DNA of 44,244 bases from Parcubacteria group bacterium (lineage in GTDB: Bacteria > Patescibacteriota > Minisyncoccia > JACQLN01): assembly GCA_016204035.1 (NCBI GenBank), contig JACQLN010000007.1, positions 1 to 44,244 on the forward strand. Direction: 5' to 3'. Each line of letters begins with the position of its first letter. The stretch's first letter is position 1. A program made the translations under genes and the position numbers. This document shows positions 31,505-39,372 of the stretch, one piece after another. The notes under the pieces are model-generated. The model did not search any database, was not told the origin of the DNA, and was given only the letters and a program-made list of their open reading frames with translations.

Positions 31505-31636
31505 ACTTAAATTCGAAATCCCAAATCCGAAATCCAAAACAATATCTAAATACTAAATTATAAACCCTAAACAGTTTAAGATTTGTGATTTTAATCATTG
31601 GAATTTGTTTAGAATTTAGTGCTTCGTGCTTCGGAT
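31505..31636. repeat. TTAGTGCTTCGTGCTTCGG repeat, copy 1
   Basis: Contains AATCATTGGAATTTGTTTAG then AATTTAGTGCTTCGTGCTTC, nearly repeated at 43877-43962, preceded by direct CGAAATCC units (AAATTCGAAATCCC, AAATCCGAAATCC). It fills the proS-mreB spacer. Confidence 0.8.
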
Positions 31637-32884
31637 TTATATATTTTTGAACCATTCTACTATATTATCCAACTTGACCATCTCCACCTTCTCACTCTCA
31701 CGTCTTTTGACCTCCACGCTTTCTTTTTCCAAGGTTTTATCGCTGATAATAATTCTATAAGGCGCGCCGATCAAATCGGCATCCGACAATTTTACTCCCG
31801 GCGATTCGTCGCGGTCATCCCATAAAACCTCAGCTGATTCCGCGGCTATTTGCTGGTATATTTTTTCCGCTTTAGGAGCGGCCCCGCCCAACGAAACCAG
31901 ATGAATTTTGAAGGGTGCCGCGGCCGCGGGCCAAACCAAACCGAAATCATCGTTAAACATTTCGGCTAAAACCCCAACCAAACGACTCATACCAATGCCG
32001 TAACTGCCCAAATAAGCCGGTTTTAACTGGCCGTCGGCATTCTTAAAGTTAACTCCCATTTTTTCCGAATAAACCGTGCCAAACCGGAAGATGTTTCCAA
32101 TTTCAATGGAACTGGCTGTTTCAACTTCGCCGCCGCACTCGGGGCATTGGGCACCGATTTTGTGGATGTGTATTTCTTTATTGTGGGCCCAGTCGCATTT
32201 GGCGCAGTGGTAAATTGTGTCCTCGCCCACCGGATGAATAACCTGAAACTCGTGGGTATGCCCCGAAGTGAACACCCCGCCCGAGGCCTCTACCGTTTTA
32301 ACATTTTCTAAACCCAGACGCTTAAAAATTTTTAAGTAAGCGCCCGCGACCTGCCAATAAAAATTATCCAGATCTTCTTCGGCGCTATGCAAACTATAAA
32401 GATCTTTCATTATAAACTCGCGGCCGCGCAACAAACCCGACTTGGCCCGGGGTTCGTTTCTAAATTTAGTGGAAAAATGATACAGCTTGACCGGCAGGTT
32501 TTTATAACTTAAAGAATGCTTACGGACCACATCTAAAAAAATTTCCTCGTGCGTAAATGAAAGCCCGTACTCTCGATCATCAACCGATTTGAACTGGTAC
32601 ATTATTTCTTTAACGCCTTTATCGCCCCAGCGGCCGGTTTCGTTCCAAACGTCTTTAGGATGCAATAAAGGCATCAACACCTCGCCGCCGCCGATGGCAT
32701 TCATTTCCTGGCGCACGATTTCTTCTATTTTTTGATAAACCCGCCAGCCCAAAGGCAAAAAAGTGTACGACCCGGCCATCAATTTGTCTATAAACCCGCC
32801 CCGCAACAGCAGTTTGGCGTTAATAGAAGTTTCGTCCTTGGGATTAGAACGCAGCGTGTTGATAAAAGATTGAGAATAAAGCAT
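31637..32884 (-). CDS. proS: Prolyl-tRNA synthetase, short form
   Basis: A 415-residue class II synthetase. Motif 1 region GSYTFLPLGWRVYQKI, motif 2 FSTKFRNEPRAKSGLLRGRE, motif 3 YLGSYGIGMSRLVGVLAE; a Cys4-like site (YHCAKCDWAHN, GAQCPECGGE) precedes motif 3. The anticodon domain is C-terminal (about 325-415). The bacterial editing insert of about 180 residues is missing or reduced, accounting for the short length. Start is taken at ATG 32884; the GTG 15 bases upstream lies in a GCGACAC repeat. Confidence 0.93.
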   Translation of the reverse strand: MLYSQSFINTLRSNPKDETSINAKLLLRGGFIDKLMAGSYTFLPLGWRVYQKIEEIVRQEMNAIGGGEVLMPLLHPKDVWNETGRWGDKGVKEIMYQFKSVDDREYGLSFTHEEIFLDVVRKHSLSYKNLPVKLYHFSTKFRNEPRAKSGLLRGREFIMKDLYSLHSAEEDLDNFYWQVAGAYLKIFKRLGLENVKTVEASGGVFTSGHTHEFQVIHPVGEDTIYHCAKCDWAHNKEIHIHKIGAQCPECGGEVETASSIEIGNIFRFGTVYSEKMGVNFKNADGQLKPAYLGSYGIGMSRLVGVLAEMFNDDFGLVWPAAAAPFKIHLVSLGGAAPKAEKIYQQIAAESAEVLWDDRDESPGVKLSDADLIGAPYRIIISDKTLEKESVEVKRRESEKVEMVKLDNIVEWFKNI

Positions 32885-32891
32885 GAACACC

Positions 32892-32973
32892 AGCGACACT
32901 AATTACAAATGACACGCTAATTTACGAATAAGCCATTCGCGTCATTCGGGTGTATTCGTATATTGGTGTCGCT
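32892..32973. repeat. GCGACACTAAT element, undisturbed copy
   Basis: AGCGACACTAAT pairs with ATTGGTGTCGCT (one G-T), with inner ACGAATA/TGTATTCGT arms. It abuts the proS start codon and is the compact partner of 28491-28692. Confidence 0.85.
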
Positions 32974-33109
32974 TTTAGTATAAAGATTTTAACACCACTG
33001 TTAACCGCTGGCAATTATTTTAACCCCGTTTAGCATAATTGACGAATAATTATTAAAATGTTACTGTTAACTTTCACTTGTTCCTTAACTCAACAATGGG
33101 AGACGCGTT

Positions 33110-33367
33110 GTGGCTAGAAGTGAAGGAAAACCTAAACAGCAGGTTGTGGATGCCACAGCTTTCGCCGCATGTGTCCTAATGGAAAAACTGGACAAGCTTC
33201 TGTCCGCAAAATTGGCGGGTTGGGGTTGTCACAGCCGTGGCTTCCACTTCGTGGTATTGTTTGTCTGCGAGATGTCTGTGGATGGTTCTTTTTTAATCAG
33301 ACCAAAAAATATCAACACGCCGGCTGCTAATTTTATGCGAGACCTTTTAGCTAAACAGCGCTCCTGA
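33110..33367 (+). CDS. 85-residue protein of unknown function
   Basis: The GTG start at 33110 is preceded by GGGAG at a suitable distance. The product starts MARSEGKPKQQVVDATAFAA, has a central hydrophobic strand (FHFVVLFVCEMSVDG) and an alkaline end; it looks like a small cytoplasmic alpha-beta protein. An ATG at 33096 gives only a 27-residue alternative. It stands alone between proS and rseP, followed by a strong terminator. TTGACG-N17-TACTGT upstream is a possible promoter. Family not recognised. Confidence 0.6.
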   Translation: MARSEGKPKQQVVDATAFAACVLMEKLDKLLSAKLAGWGCHSRGFHFVVLFVCEMSVDGSFLIRPKNINTPAANFMRDLLAKQRS

Positions 33368-33373
33368 CTGAAT

Positions 33374-33412
33374 CCCCCAAGATGGCGATCGCCATCTTGG
33401 GGGATTTTATTA
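33374..33412 (+). terminator. Terminator of the 85-residue gene
   Basis: CCCCCAAGATGGCGA and TCGCCATCTTGGGGG form a perfect 30-bp palindrome followed by ATTTTATT. Confidence 0.9.
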
Positions 33413-33465
33413 CTTTATAGAGATAAATAAACTCTTGAGCTGATTCGACGGCCGAGCGGAACCAA

Positions 33466-33599
33466 AAAAATTAAAACATCATTCCGAGCGACTTCAAGGA
33501 GGTTCCAGTTAAATTATAAAGAGGGAGGATGGAAGAGGACTAACCTTACTCAAGTAAGGTTAGTCCCTTGCAGGAGCGAGGGGTGATGTTTTAATTTTT
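33466..33599. repeat. Structured intergenic repeat, family A, copy 4, with nested palindrome
   Basis: Outer stem AAAAATTAAAACATCATTCC with a matching 20-base strand (33580-33599). The inner 3' strand is interrupted by a perfect 14-bp inverted repeat (GGACTAACCTTACT, 33537-33550; AGTAAGGTTAGTCC, 33553-33566) which replaces the CCCCT of other copies. It lies between the convergent 85-residue gene and rseP. Confidence 0.9.
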
Positions 33600-33617
33600 A
33601 TACCCAATATACCTGCC

Positions 33618-34694
33618 TTAAAAAAATCTGGCGATGTCTTGCCAGGTCACAAAAACCATCAGCGCGATTAACAAGGCGAAACCGGCCGCGTTAACGGCGT
33701 TTTCAATTTTATGGCTCACCGGCGAACCCTTTATTTTTTCCACCGCCAAAAACAGCAAACGCCCGCCGTCCAAAGCCGGAAAAGGCAGAATGTTTAGTAT
33801 GGCTAAATTCACCGAAAGTATGGCCATCAAATTAAATAAATAAGTTAAGCCCATGGTGTAGGCCTGGCCGGTTAAAGCGGCAATGCCCACCGGCCCAGCC
33901 ACTTCGCCCATCAACCGGCCTTCTAAAAATAAAGTCTTAAAAAACAAAAACAAAGCCGCGGTTATGACGCCGATCATGGCCAGTGTGTCTTTAAGCCCGT
34001 TCCATAAAAACAAATACCAGGGCGACTTAACGACACCGGTTCGGGCCAAAGCCACACCCAGCGCGCCTTCTTCGGCCGGAGGATTTTCTCTGGGAACAAT
34101 TTTAACGGACAACGCTTCGCCGCCTCTTTTTATATTAAGCAAAACTTCCTCGCCCGCCGCGTTTTCCACAAAACTTTTGAATTCCGAAATATCTTGGAAT
34201 TCTTTGATGGACCCGCCCACGGTGGCGCCGGCCATAACATCGCCGGTTTTTAGACCGGCTTTTTCGGCCGGCGATTCTGGGGCAATATCTAAAACCTGTA
34301 TTTTAACGTCGCGCGCCAAATGGGCGTTGGTTTCATCAACAATAGTCGGCCGACCTATCAAATTAACAATGCTCAAAAGCGCGAAAGCTAAAATAATATT
34401 CATAGTCACGCCGGCCACCAAGATTTTGGCCCGTTGGAATATTTTCAAAGAACCAAAACTGCCCGGCTCGGCGCGGTGTTCGCCCGATTCGCCGAAAATT
34501 TTAACAAACCCGCCGAAAGGAATCAGGTTAAATGAAAAAACGGTGCCGTGGCTGGTTATAGAAAAAACCTTGGGCGGAAACCCGAAGCCAAACTCCTCCA
34601 CCTTGGCTCCGGCCCTTTTAGCGGTGACATAATGGCCGTATTCGTGAACCAGAACCAGAACCGACAGCACGATTAAAAAAATCAGGATGGTCAT
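33618..34694 (-). CDS. rseP: Site-2 intramembrane protease RseP/RIP family
   Basis: A 358-residue membrane protease. The zinc motif HEYGH sits in the first membrane segment (SVLVLVHEYGHYVTAKRAGA), a PDZ domain occupies about 120-205 (DIAPESPAEKAGLKTGDVMA), and the second metal motif is ILNILPFPALDGGRLLF. It cuts transmembrane anchors of regulators or leftover signal peptides. ATG 34694 is preferred over an ATG seven codons upstream. Confidence 0.93.
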   Translation of the reverse strand: MTILIFLIVLSVLVLVHEYGHYVTAKRAGAKVEEFGFGFPPKVFSITSHGTVFSFNLIPFGGFVKIFGESGEHRAEPGSFGSLKIFQRAKILVAGVTMNIILAFALLSIVNLIGRPTIVDETNAHLARDVKIQVLDIAPESPAEKAGLKTGDVMAGATVGGSIKEFQDISEFKSFVENAAGEEVLLNIKRGGEALSVKIVPRENPPAEEGALGVALARTGVVKSPWYLFLWNGLKDTLAMIGVITAALFLFFKTLFLEGRLMGEVAGPVGIAALTGQAYTMGLTYLFNLMAILSVNLAILNILPFPALDGGRLLFLAVEKIKGSPVSHKIENAVNAAGFALLIALMVFVTWQDIARFF

Positions 34695-34718
34695 AAACAA
34701 AAACAAGCATAACACAAA

Positions 34719-34757
34719 CCCCGCCCTGAGCGTAATCGAAGGGCGGGGTAAATATAA
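34719..34757. repeat. Hairpin ACCCCGCCC/GGGCGGGGT
   Basis: ACCCCGCCC and GGGCGGGGT enclose a 14-base loop at the rseP start side. A similar CCCCGCCCTT hairpin lies at 35568-35598; the pair brackets the 34.8-35.5 kb gene. Confidence 0.7.
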
Positions 34758-34782
34758 AAATCCCCCGCGTTTGACGCGGGGG
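34750..34782 (-). terminator. Terminator of the 218-residue gene
   Basis: On the minus strand CCCCCGCG-TCAAA-CGCGGGGG is followed by ATTTTTATATTT. Confidence 0.88.
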
Positions 34783-34799
34783 GGGTTAAGAGCAAAGGA

Positions 34800-35456
34800 C
34801 TAACTCGCAAGCACAGCCGAAGAATCGTGGACGTACCAGCCGCTAGCAAGCCAGCTGCAGCGCCAGTGCCACCCGCCAGCGCGCCAGCAGAGGCAAAGAA
34901 CGCGGCGGCTGCCGAACGGACTGCGAAGTGTGGTGCCGGGGAAAAAGACGTGGGTGGTGTTGCCGTTCGTCTTCTTCCAGTGTTCTGGAATAAGATGCTT
35001 GTTTTCCCAGAGAGTCTGGAAGACTTGGGCGTCCAGTAGGATGTATTTGAAACGCTTCAGGTTCTCTTCACCTTGGATGATGTTATCACCATCACCATCC
35101 TTGAGTAAGGTAACCAGTTGGACTTGGGAAAGATCCACCTCGGTGAGGACCAGAGAACGCTTGTCCTGTTCCTCCTGGCCGGAGAGGCCATCGCCATCGG
35201 CCGGGCCCTTCCAGATGCTCCAGCCCTCGCCCAGAAACTGGACGGGGTTGAAGGGGGTGGTGCGGTCGAGGGAAATCACGGAATTCAAATATCTGATCTC
35301 GGCCAGGCCGAGCAGATACTCGCGAATGTGGGCCAACCGGTCCTCTTTACACATATGCTTTACCAAAGCCGAGTTCCAGCCCCCGGCCCGGTCCATCGCC
35401 ATTTCCAGATCGTGCACCAATCCGGCGCTGGAAAACGTGAACCTGTCATTAGCCAT
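34800..35456 (-). CDS. 218-residue protein of a CPR-associated family with Trp-rich C-terminus
   Basis: The N-terminal part (FTFSSAGLVHDLEMAMDRAG, then REYLLGLAEIRYLNSVISLD) is helical and soluble. The C-terminal about 40 residues are Trp-rich: RRVLCLCWRAGGWHWRCSWL then ASGWYVHDSSAVLAS. From memory this layout, with a W-x-W tail and a final AVLAS, recurs in accessory proteins of Patescibacteria, but no function is known to me. No signal peptide or membrane segment is evident. It has a near-consensus promoter, a GAGGAG ribosome site eight bases before the ATG and a strong terminator, and is richer in GC than its neighbours, so it looks like a self-contained cassette. Confidence 0.8.
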   Translation of the reverse strand: MANDRFTFSSAGLVHDLEMAMDRAGGWNSALVKHMCKEDRLAHIREYLLGLAEIRYLNSVISLDRTTPFNPVQFLGEGWSIWKGPADGDGLSGQEEQDKRSLVLTEVDLSQVQLVTLLKDGDGDNIIQGEENLKRFKYILLDAQVFQTLWENKHLIPEHWKKTNGNTTHVFFPGTTLRSPFGSRRVLCLCWRAGGWHWRCSWLASGWYVHDSSAVLAS

Positions 35457-35539
35457 GACTCGTTCTCCTCTTGCGGTTTGCGACGCGTTCCCTTAGGAAA
35501 CCTGTCGCGATTTATGAAAAAGAACTACTCTATTTATAG

Positions 35540-35567
35540 AGTATAGAGAATATACTAAATATGTCAA
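35540..35567 (-). promoter_or_regulatory. Promoter of the 218-residue gene
   Basis: On the minus strand -35 TTGACA (35562-35567), 16-base spacer and -10 TATACT (35540-35545). The leader of about 75 bases ends with GAGGAG before the ATG. Confidence 0.8.
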
Positions 35568-35611
35568 CCCCGCCCTTAAGGTAACCTCAAGGGCGGGGTT
35601 TTGAGTTTTTT
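35568..35611. terminator. Hairpin CCCCGCCCTT/AAGGGCGGGG
   Basis: A 10-bp stem with an 11-base loop. The T run (TTTTGAGTTTTTT) lies on the plus side, yet both neighbours are on the minus strand; it may isolate frr from the cassette by structure alone. Confidence 0.6.
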
Positions 35612-35622
35612 AACCTTAAAAA

Positions 35623-36153
35623 CTAACCCAATAACTCTTTCTCTTTCTTTTCTTTTAATCCTTCCAAAACCTGCCCGTTTTCTTTCATCGCTTTTTCTAT
35701 TTCTTCTTTTTTTCTAAATTTGATGTCTTCGGATTTTTCCTGCTGGATGCTTTTAACGGCCTCGTCGCGAAGGCGCCTAGCCCTGATTTTGGCTTCCTCG
35801 GTTTTTTGGCTTACTATTTTAACCATTTCCAACCGGCGTTCCTGGGTCAAAGGCGGCAAACTTATTCTTATTTTACTGCCGTCCACAATCGGCTGCGCCC
35901 CCAAACCGCCCTGCGACAAGGCTTTGAAAATCGGATCCACGGCGTTCTTGTCCCACGGCTCCACCACCACCGTCCGGGCATCGGCCGAACTGATGCTGGC
36001 CAAGCCCTTAAGCTGGGTTTTGGCGCTGTAGTAATCAACTAAAATATCTTCCACCAAGGCCGGACTGGCTCGGCTGCTTCGTATTTTAGAAAGTTCCACC
36101 GTCAAAAAACCGGTTGTTTCTTTTAATTTATTTTTGAAATCAACTATTTCCAT
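35623..36153 (-). CDS. frr: Ribosome recycling factor
   Basis: A 176-residue protein with the usual two-domain form: helix LKETTGFLTVELSKIRSSRA, RASPALVEDILVDYY, then DARTVVVEPWDKNAVDPIFK and LPPLTQERRLEMVKIV, then a long C-terminal helix ending in EKEKELLG-type residues. With EF-G it splits the post-termination ribosome. Its ATG overlaps the stop of the preceding small gene by one base (TAATG), which points to translational coupling. Confidence 0.96.
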   Translation of the reverse strand: MEIVDFKNKLKETTGFLTVELSKIRSSRASPALVEDILVDYYSAKTQLKGLASISSADARTVVVEPWDKNAVDPIFKALSQGGLGAQPIVDGSKIRISLPPLTQERRLEMVKIVSQKTEEAKIRARRLRDEAVKSIQQEKSEDIKFRKKEEIEKAMKENGQVLEGLKEKKEKELLG

Positions 36154-36383
36154 TATTTAACCTTGCCACCCATGGATCGTATGACGACTTTCATACGATT
36201 GATATCTTCCTTCATCATAGTAAATTCCTGGTCCAATTTTTCATGCAAAACCATGAATCGGTCTATGCTGTTATGCAAGGAATTGATATCTCGCCGACTC
36301 GCCAAATCAGCTTTCATTTCAACCAAATCTTCTTTGGTAGCAAAAACGGATACAAGTTTTATTATGTCTCTTTCGTTTAACAT
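36153..36383 (-). CDS. 76-residue coiled-coil protein of unknown function
   Basis: A short, charged, fully helical protein: MLNERDIIKLVSVFATKEDL followed by VEMKADLASRRDINSLHNSI and FMVLHEKLDQEFTMMKEDIN. Heptad-like spacing suggests a coiled coil that dimerises. No membrane segment. It is directly upstream of and overlapping frr. Similar tiny coiled-coil genes occur widely without known function. Support comes from the TAATG overlap and even amino acid use. Confidence 0.7.
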   Translation of the reverse strand: MLNERDIIKLVSVFATKEDLVEMKADLASRRDINSLHNSIDRFMVLHEKLDQEFTMMKEDINRMKVVIRSMGGKVK

Positions 36384-36421
36384 ATTTACGATCTTAGACC
36401 GCTAAACAATAAAAATCAAAT

Positions 36422-37507
36422 TTACTTGCCGGCGCCGGCAATTATCCGGCTGTTGTTTTGGGGATCCACCCATAAAACATTCAATTGCTTGCTGGTGCCT
36501 AGTTTGCGCACCTGCCAAAACTTGCCGCCATCTTTGGTACTGTAAATTAAATTGGCCAGGGCTACATACATTTCGGATGATCCCCGGCCGCCGAAAGCCG
36601 CGTCTAAAACCGGCAGGGCTTCGTTGGGGAAAATAATATCCACCGGTTCCCAGTTTACGCCAAAATTTCCCGACCTTAACAAACCGAATCTGGTTCCCAA
36701 ATAAAGCTGGCCATCCGCCGGATTCCTGGCCACACCGGCTATATTTTTAGAACCCGGAAATTCGTTTAAGGTTTCACTCTCATCCACCCAACTCGCGCCG
36801 CCATCGCTGGAGGTGAATATACCTTTCATAAAAGTAGCCACAAACAACTGGCTAGTGTTTAAGGGATTTATGAAAAATGAATTGATGGCCGAGCCGAACT
36901 CTTGAACCAATTTCCAGGTTTCGCCGTAATCCTGGCTTTTAAGCAATAATCCTTCGCCGGTGGTAGCCCAAACCACATTAGCGCGGTTTGGGTCTATCTT
37001 AACGTCAAAAACCGGCAACCTTGGTTTAGCCGCAATGTAAACTTCCTTAAACGACAAACCGCCGTCTTCCGTTTTTAGAACCCGGCCAAAATTATTCTGG
37101 TACACGCCTAAATAAAATCTATCGGGAATTTTTTTCTTGTAATCGGGTAGATTAGGATCCACGGCCAGCCCGTAAACATCGGCCCGCGCCGCTAAAATTT
37201 TATGGGCGTCTGTCAATTTGTGCCAGCTTTCGCCGCCGTTTACGCTTTTATAAATACCGCTGCCTAAAGTGGTGGCGTATAAAATTCGGGAATCTTTGGG
37301 ATTATGGCTTAAGCCGGTTATATTAAGCCGGCTGATGTTTCCACCCGTGTCTAAAACGCCGAATTTTTGCCAGGTTGATCCTTTATCAACGCTTACAAAA
37401 AAACCCGCTTGGGGCGTTAATAAGTTTCCAAAATAAAAATTGACGGCAAAACCCGCAATGGAAATCACCACCGCTAAAAAAATGATAAACTTTAAGGCAT
37501 TAGCCAT
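36422..37507 (-). CDS. Exported BNR/Ycf48-like beta-propeller protein
   Basis: A 361-residue protein. Residues 5-28 (LKFIIFLAVVISIAGFAVNF) are a membrane anchor or signal. The rest contains at least six Asp-box (S-x-D-x-G-x-x-W) repeats: SVDKGSTW, SVNGGESW, TEDGGLSF, SQDYGETW, SSDGGASW and STKDGGKFW, spaced 45-60 residues apart. It should fold as a propeller outside the membrane. Such proteins act as sialidase-like, sortilin-like or assembly factors; here no catalytic set is seen, so a binding role is more likely. It is ten bases downstream of the holB-like gene. Confidence 0.88.
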   Translation of the reverse strand: MANALKFIIFLAVVISIAGFAVNFYFGNLLTPQAGFFVSVDKGSTWQKFGVLDTGGNISRLNITGLSHNPKDSRILYATTLGSGIYKSVNGGESWHKLTDAHKILAARADVYGLAVDPNLPDYKKKIPDRFYLGVYQNNFGRVLKTEDGGLSFKEVYIAAKPRLPVFDVKIDPNRANVVWATTGEGLLLKSQDYGETWKLVQEFGSAINSFFINPLNTSQLFVATFMKGIFTSSDGGASWVDESETLNEFPGSKNIAGVARNPADGQLYLGTRFGLLRSGNFGVNWEPVDIIFPNEALPVLDAAFGGRGSSEMYVALANLIYSTKDGGKFWQVRKLGTSKQLNVLWVDPQNNSRIIAGAGK

Positions 37508-37516
37508 TAGTATTCG

Positions 37517-38251
37517 CTAAAATTTCAAAAACATGCTCTCTAACGCCAAACGCGCGTTGGCGTTGGTGGATGATAAAACATTTCTGGTGGTAGCCGCCGC
37601 TTCTAACTTGTCCAAACCAAGTTTGCCAGCCAACACATCTGTTCTTAAAGCCAACAGCCAATGATCCATAATTTCCGCCAAATTTTCTTTTTTGGCTAAG
37701 TCGTTGGCCAAGCTGAATCTCTCCGCCGCCGATAAACTTTCAAGCTTAACCAGCTTACTAAGAATTATACCATCTTTTACCTCCGGTAAAACAAAGCCGG
37801 GGCTTGGAAACGGCAAACTAACCACTCGGGAAATTATGGTTGCGGGTATGTTTTTAACAGAAGAACAGATGATAAAAATAATAGTGTTGGAAACCGGTTC
37901 TTCCAAAGTTTTCAACAAGGCGTTCCAGGCCTCCTCGTTAAGATGTTGGGCCTCTTCTATAAACACTCCTTTTTTAATTAAACTTAAGGGCGTGCGCGCA
38001 ACAAAGTTGCGCGCGTCGCGGACTTGGGCGATGGTTATGTCTTTTTTATCCGGCAGGCGGCGAATAAAAAAAGTATCAGGGTGAACCCCAGCTTTAATTT
38101 TTACTTCAAATTCCTGGTTATTAAGTTGTGATAAAAAAGATTTAGCCAGTTCTTTTTGGTAAGCCATATCGCGGCCATAAAACAAAAAAGCGTGGGGCAC
38201 TTTATTATTTCTCAAAATCAAATCAAGATATTTAAGTTGTCGAGAGTACAT
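37517..38251 (-). CDS. holB: DNA polymerase III delta-prime-like subunit
   Basis: A 244-residue clamp-loader-type protein. It lacks a full Walker A (the corresponding stretch is AFLFYGRDMAYQKELAKSFL), as is usual for delta-prime. VFIEEAQHLNEEAWNALLKT, then LEEPVSNTIIFIICSS, is the typical sensor-region sequence (EEP), and ATIISRVVSLPF carries the SRC-like end without the Cys. The C-terminal collar is short. It helps load the sliding clamp. Confidence 0.85.
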   Translation of the reverse strand: MYSRQLKYLDLILRNNKVPHAFLFYGRDMAYQKELAKSFLSQLNNQEFEVKIKAGVHPDTFFIRRLPDKKDITIAQVRDARNFVARTPLSLIKKGVFIEEAQHLNEEAWNALLKTLEEPVSNTIIFIICSSVKNIPATIISRVVSLPFPSPGFVLPEVKDGIILSKLVKLESLSAAERFSLANDLAKKENLAEIMDHWLLALRTDVLAGKLGLDKLEAAATTRNVLSSTNANARLALESMFLKF

Positions 38252-38257
38252 ATTATA

Positions 38258-38354
38258 GAAACATCGGTCTGAGCGACTTCAAGGAGGTTCAACTTAACCT
38301 ATAAAGAGGGAGGATGGAAGAGCCCCTCCTTGCAGGAGCGAAGACTGATGTTTC
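38258..38354. repeat. Structured intergenic repeat, family A, copy 5
   Basis: Outer stem GAAACATCGGTCT/AGACTGATGTTTC (13 pairs, one G-T). Inner CAAGGAGG/CCTCCTTG is kept; the TTCCA arm is TTCAA here and weaker. It lies between the second mreB and the holB-like gene. Confidence 0.88.
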
Positions 38355-38359
38355 GGTAA

Positions 38360-39364
38360 TTACCTTTTAGCAAACAACGCCCGCTTATATAATTCCAAAT
38401 TTTCCAAAGCCACTCCCGTGCCTTTGGCCACGCAAAAAAGCGGCTCATCGGCCACATAACAAGGCACGCCGGTTTCTTGAATTATTAAACTATCTAGGTT
38501 CCTTAATAAGGCCGTTCCCCCCGAAAGAATCATACCTTTATCCATAACGTCGGCGGCCAGTTCCGGCGGCGTTTCTTGCAACACTTTTTTAACGGTTTTA
38601 ACCACTTCACCCAGAGTGTCTTTTATGGCTTTAGGAATTTCGTTGGCATGGAGTTCTATGGTTTTAGGCAAGCCGGCCACCAGATCGCGTCCTCTTATTT
38701 CTAAAATTTCTTCTTCTTTTTGGAGAATGGCCGAGCCTAGAGTGATTTTTATTTGTTCGGCGGTGCGCTCCCCCACGGCTAAATTATGAACCTTATGGAT
38801 GTAATTTTGAATAGCCGCGTCTAGGGCGTTGCCGCCCACCTTGGCCGAAGCCCAAGCCACAATCCCGCCCAGCGATATCACCGCCACCTCGGTGGTGCCG
38901 CCGCCGATGTCTATAATCATATGCCCCGAGGGCTCGTTGATGGGAATGCCCGCGCCCAGAGCCGCCAGGATCGGCTCTTTGACCACATAAGCCGCTTTGG
39001 CTCCGGCTTTGAGCGTGGCTTCCACCACCGCCCTGCGCTCGGTGGAGGTTATGCCGGCTGGCACGGCCACCATCACTTCGGGCCTAAAAAAGCTGAACCG
39101 GCCGGTTATTTTTTTAATAAAATACCGGATCATGGCTTCGGTTATGCGGTAGTCGGCAATAACGCCATCCCTAACCGGCCGCACGGCCATAATGCTTTCA
39201 GGCGTGCGCCCGATCATTTCCTTGGCCGCCGCGCCCACCGCCATAATTTTATTATCATCCAAACTTACCGCCACCACCGAGGGTTCGTTGATGATAATGC
39301 CTTTAGGCGGCACATATACCAACGTATTGGCCGTGCCTAAATCTATGCCTATTTTGATTGCCAT
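38360..39364 (-). CDS. MreB/actin-like protein, copy 2
   Basis: A 334-residue actin-like ATPase starting MAIKIGIDLGTANTLVYVPP. Phosphate 2 is MIIDIGGGTTEVAVISLGG and the adenosine site GMILSGGTALLRNLDSLI. It differs from copy 1 (no amphipathic N-terminal extension, many substitutions) and stands away from mreC, so it may be an Mbl/MreBH-like partner. Extended -10 TGC-TAGTAT ends eight bases before the ATG, so the mRNA is predicted leaderless. Confidence 0.93.
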   Translation of the reverse strand: MAIKIGIDLGTANTLVYVPPKGIIINEPSVVAVSLDDNKIMAVGAAAKEMIGRTPESIMAVRPVRDGVIADYRITEAMIRYFIKKITGRFSFFRPEVMVAVPAGITSTERRAVVEATLKAGAKAAYVVKEPILAALGAGIPINEPSGHMIIDIGGGTTEVAVISLGGIVAWASAKVGGNALDAAIQNYIHKVHNLAVGERTAEQIKITLGSAILQKEEEILEIRGRDLVAGLPKTIELHANEIPKAIKDTLGEVVKTVKKVLQETPPELAADVMDKGMILSGGTALLRNLDSLIIQETGVPCYVADEPLFCVAKGTGVALENLELYKRALFAKR

Positions 39365-39372
39365 ACGGGATC

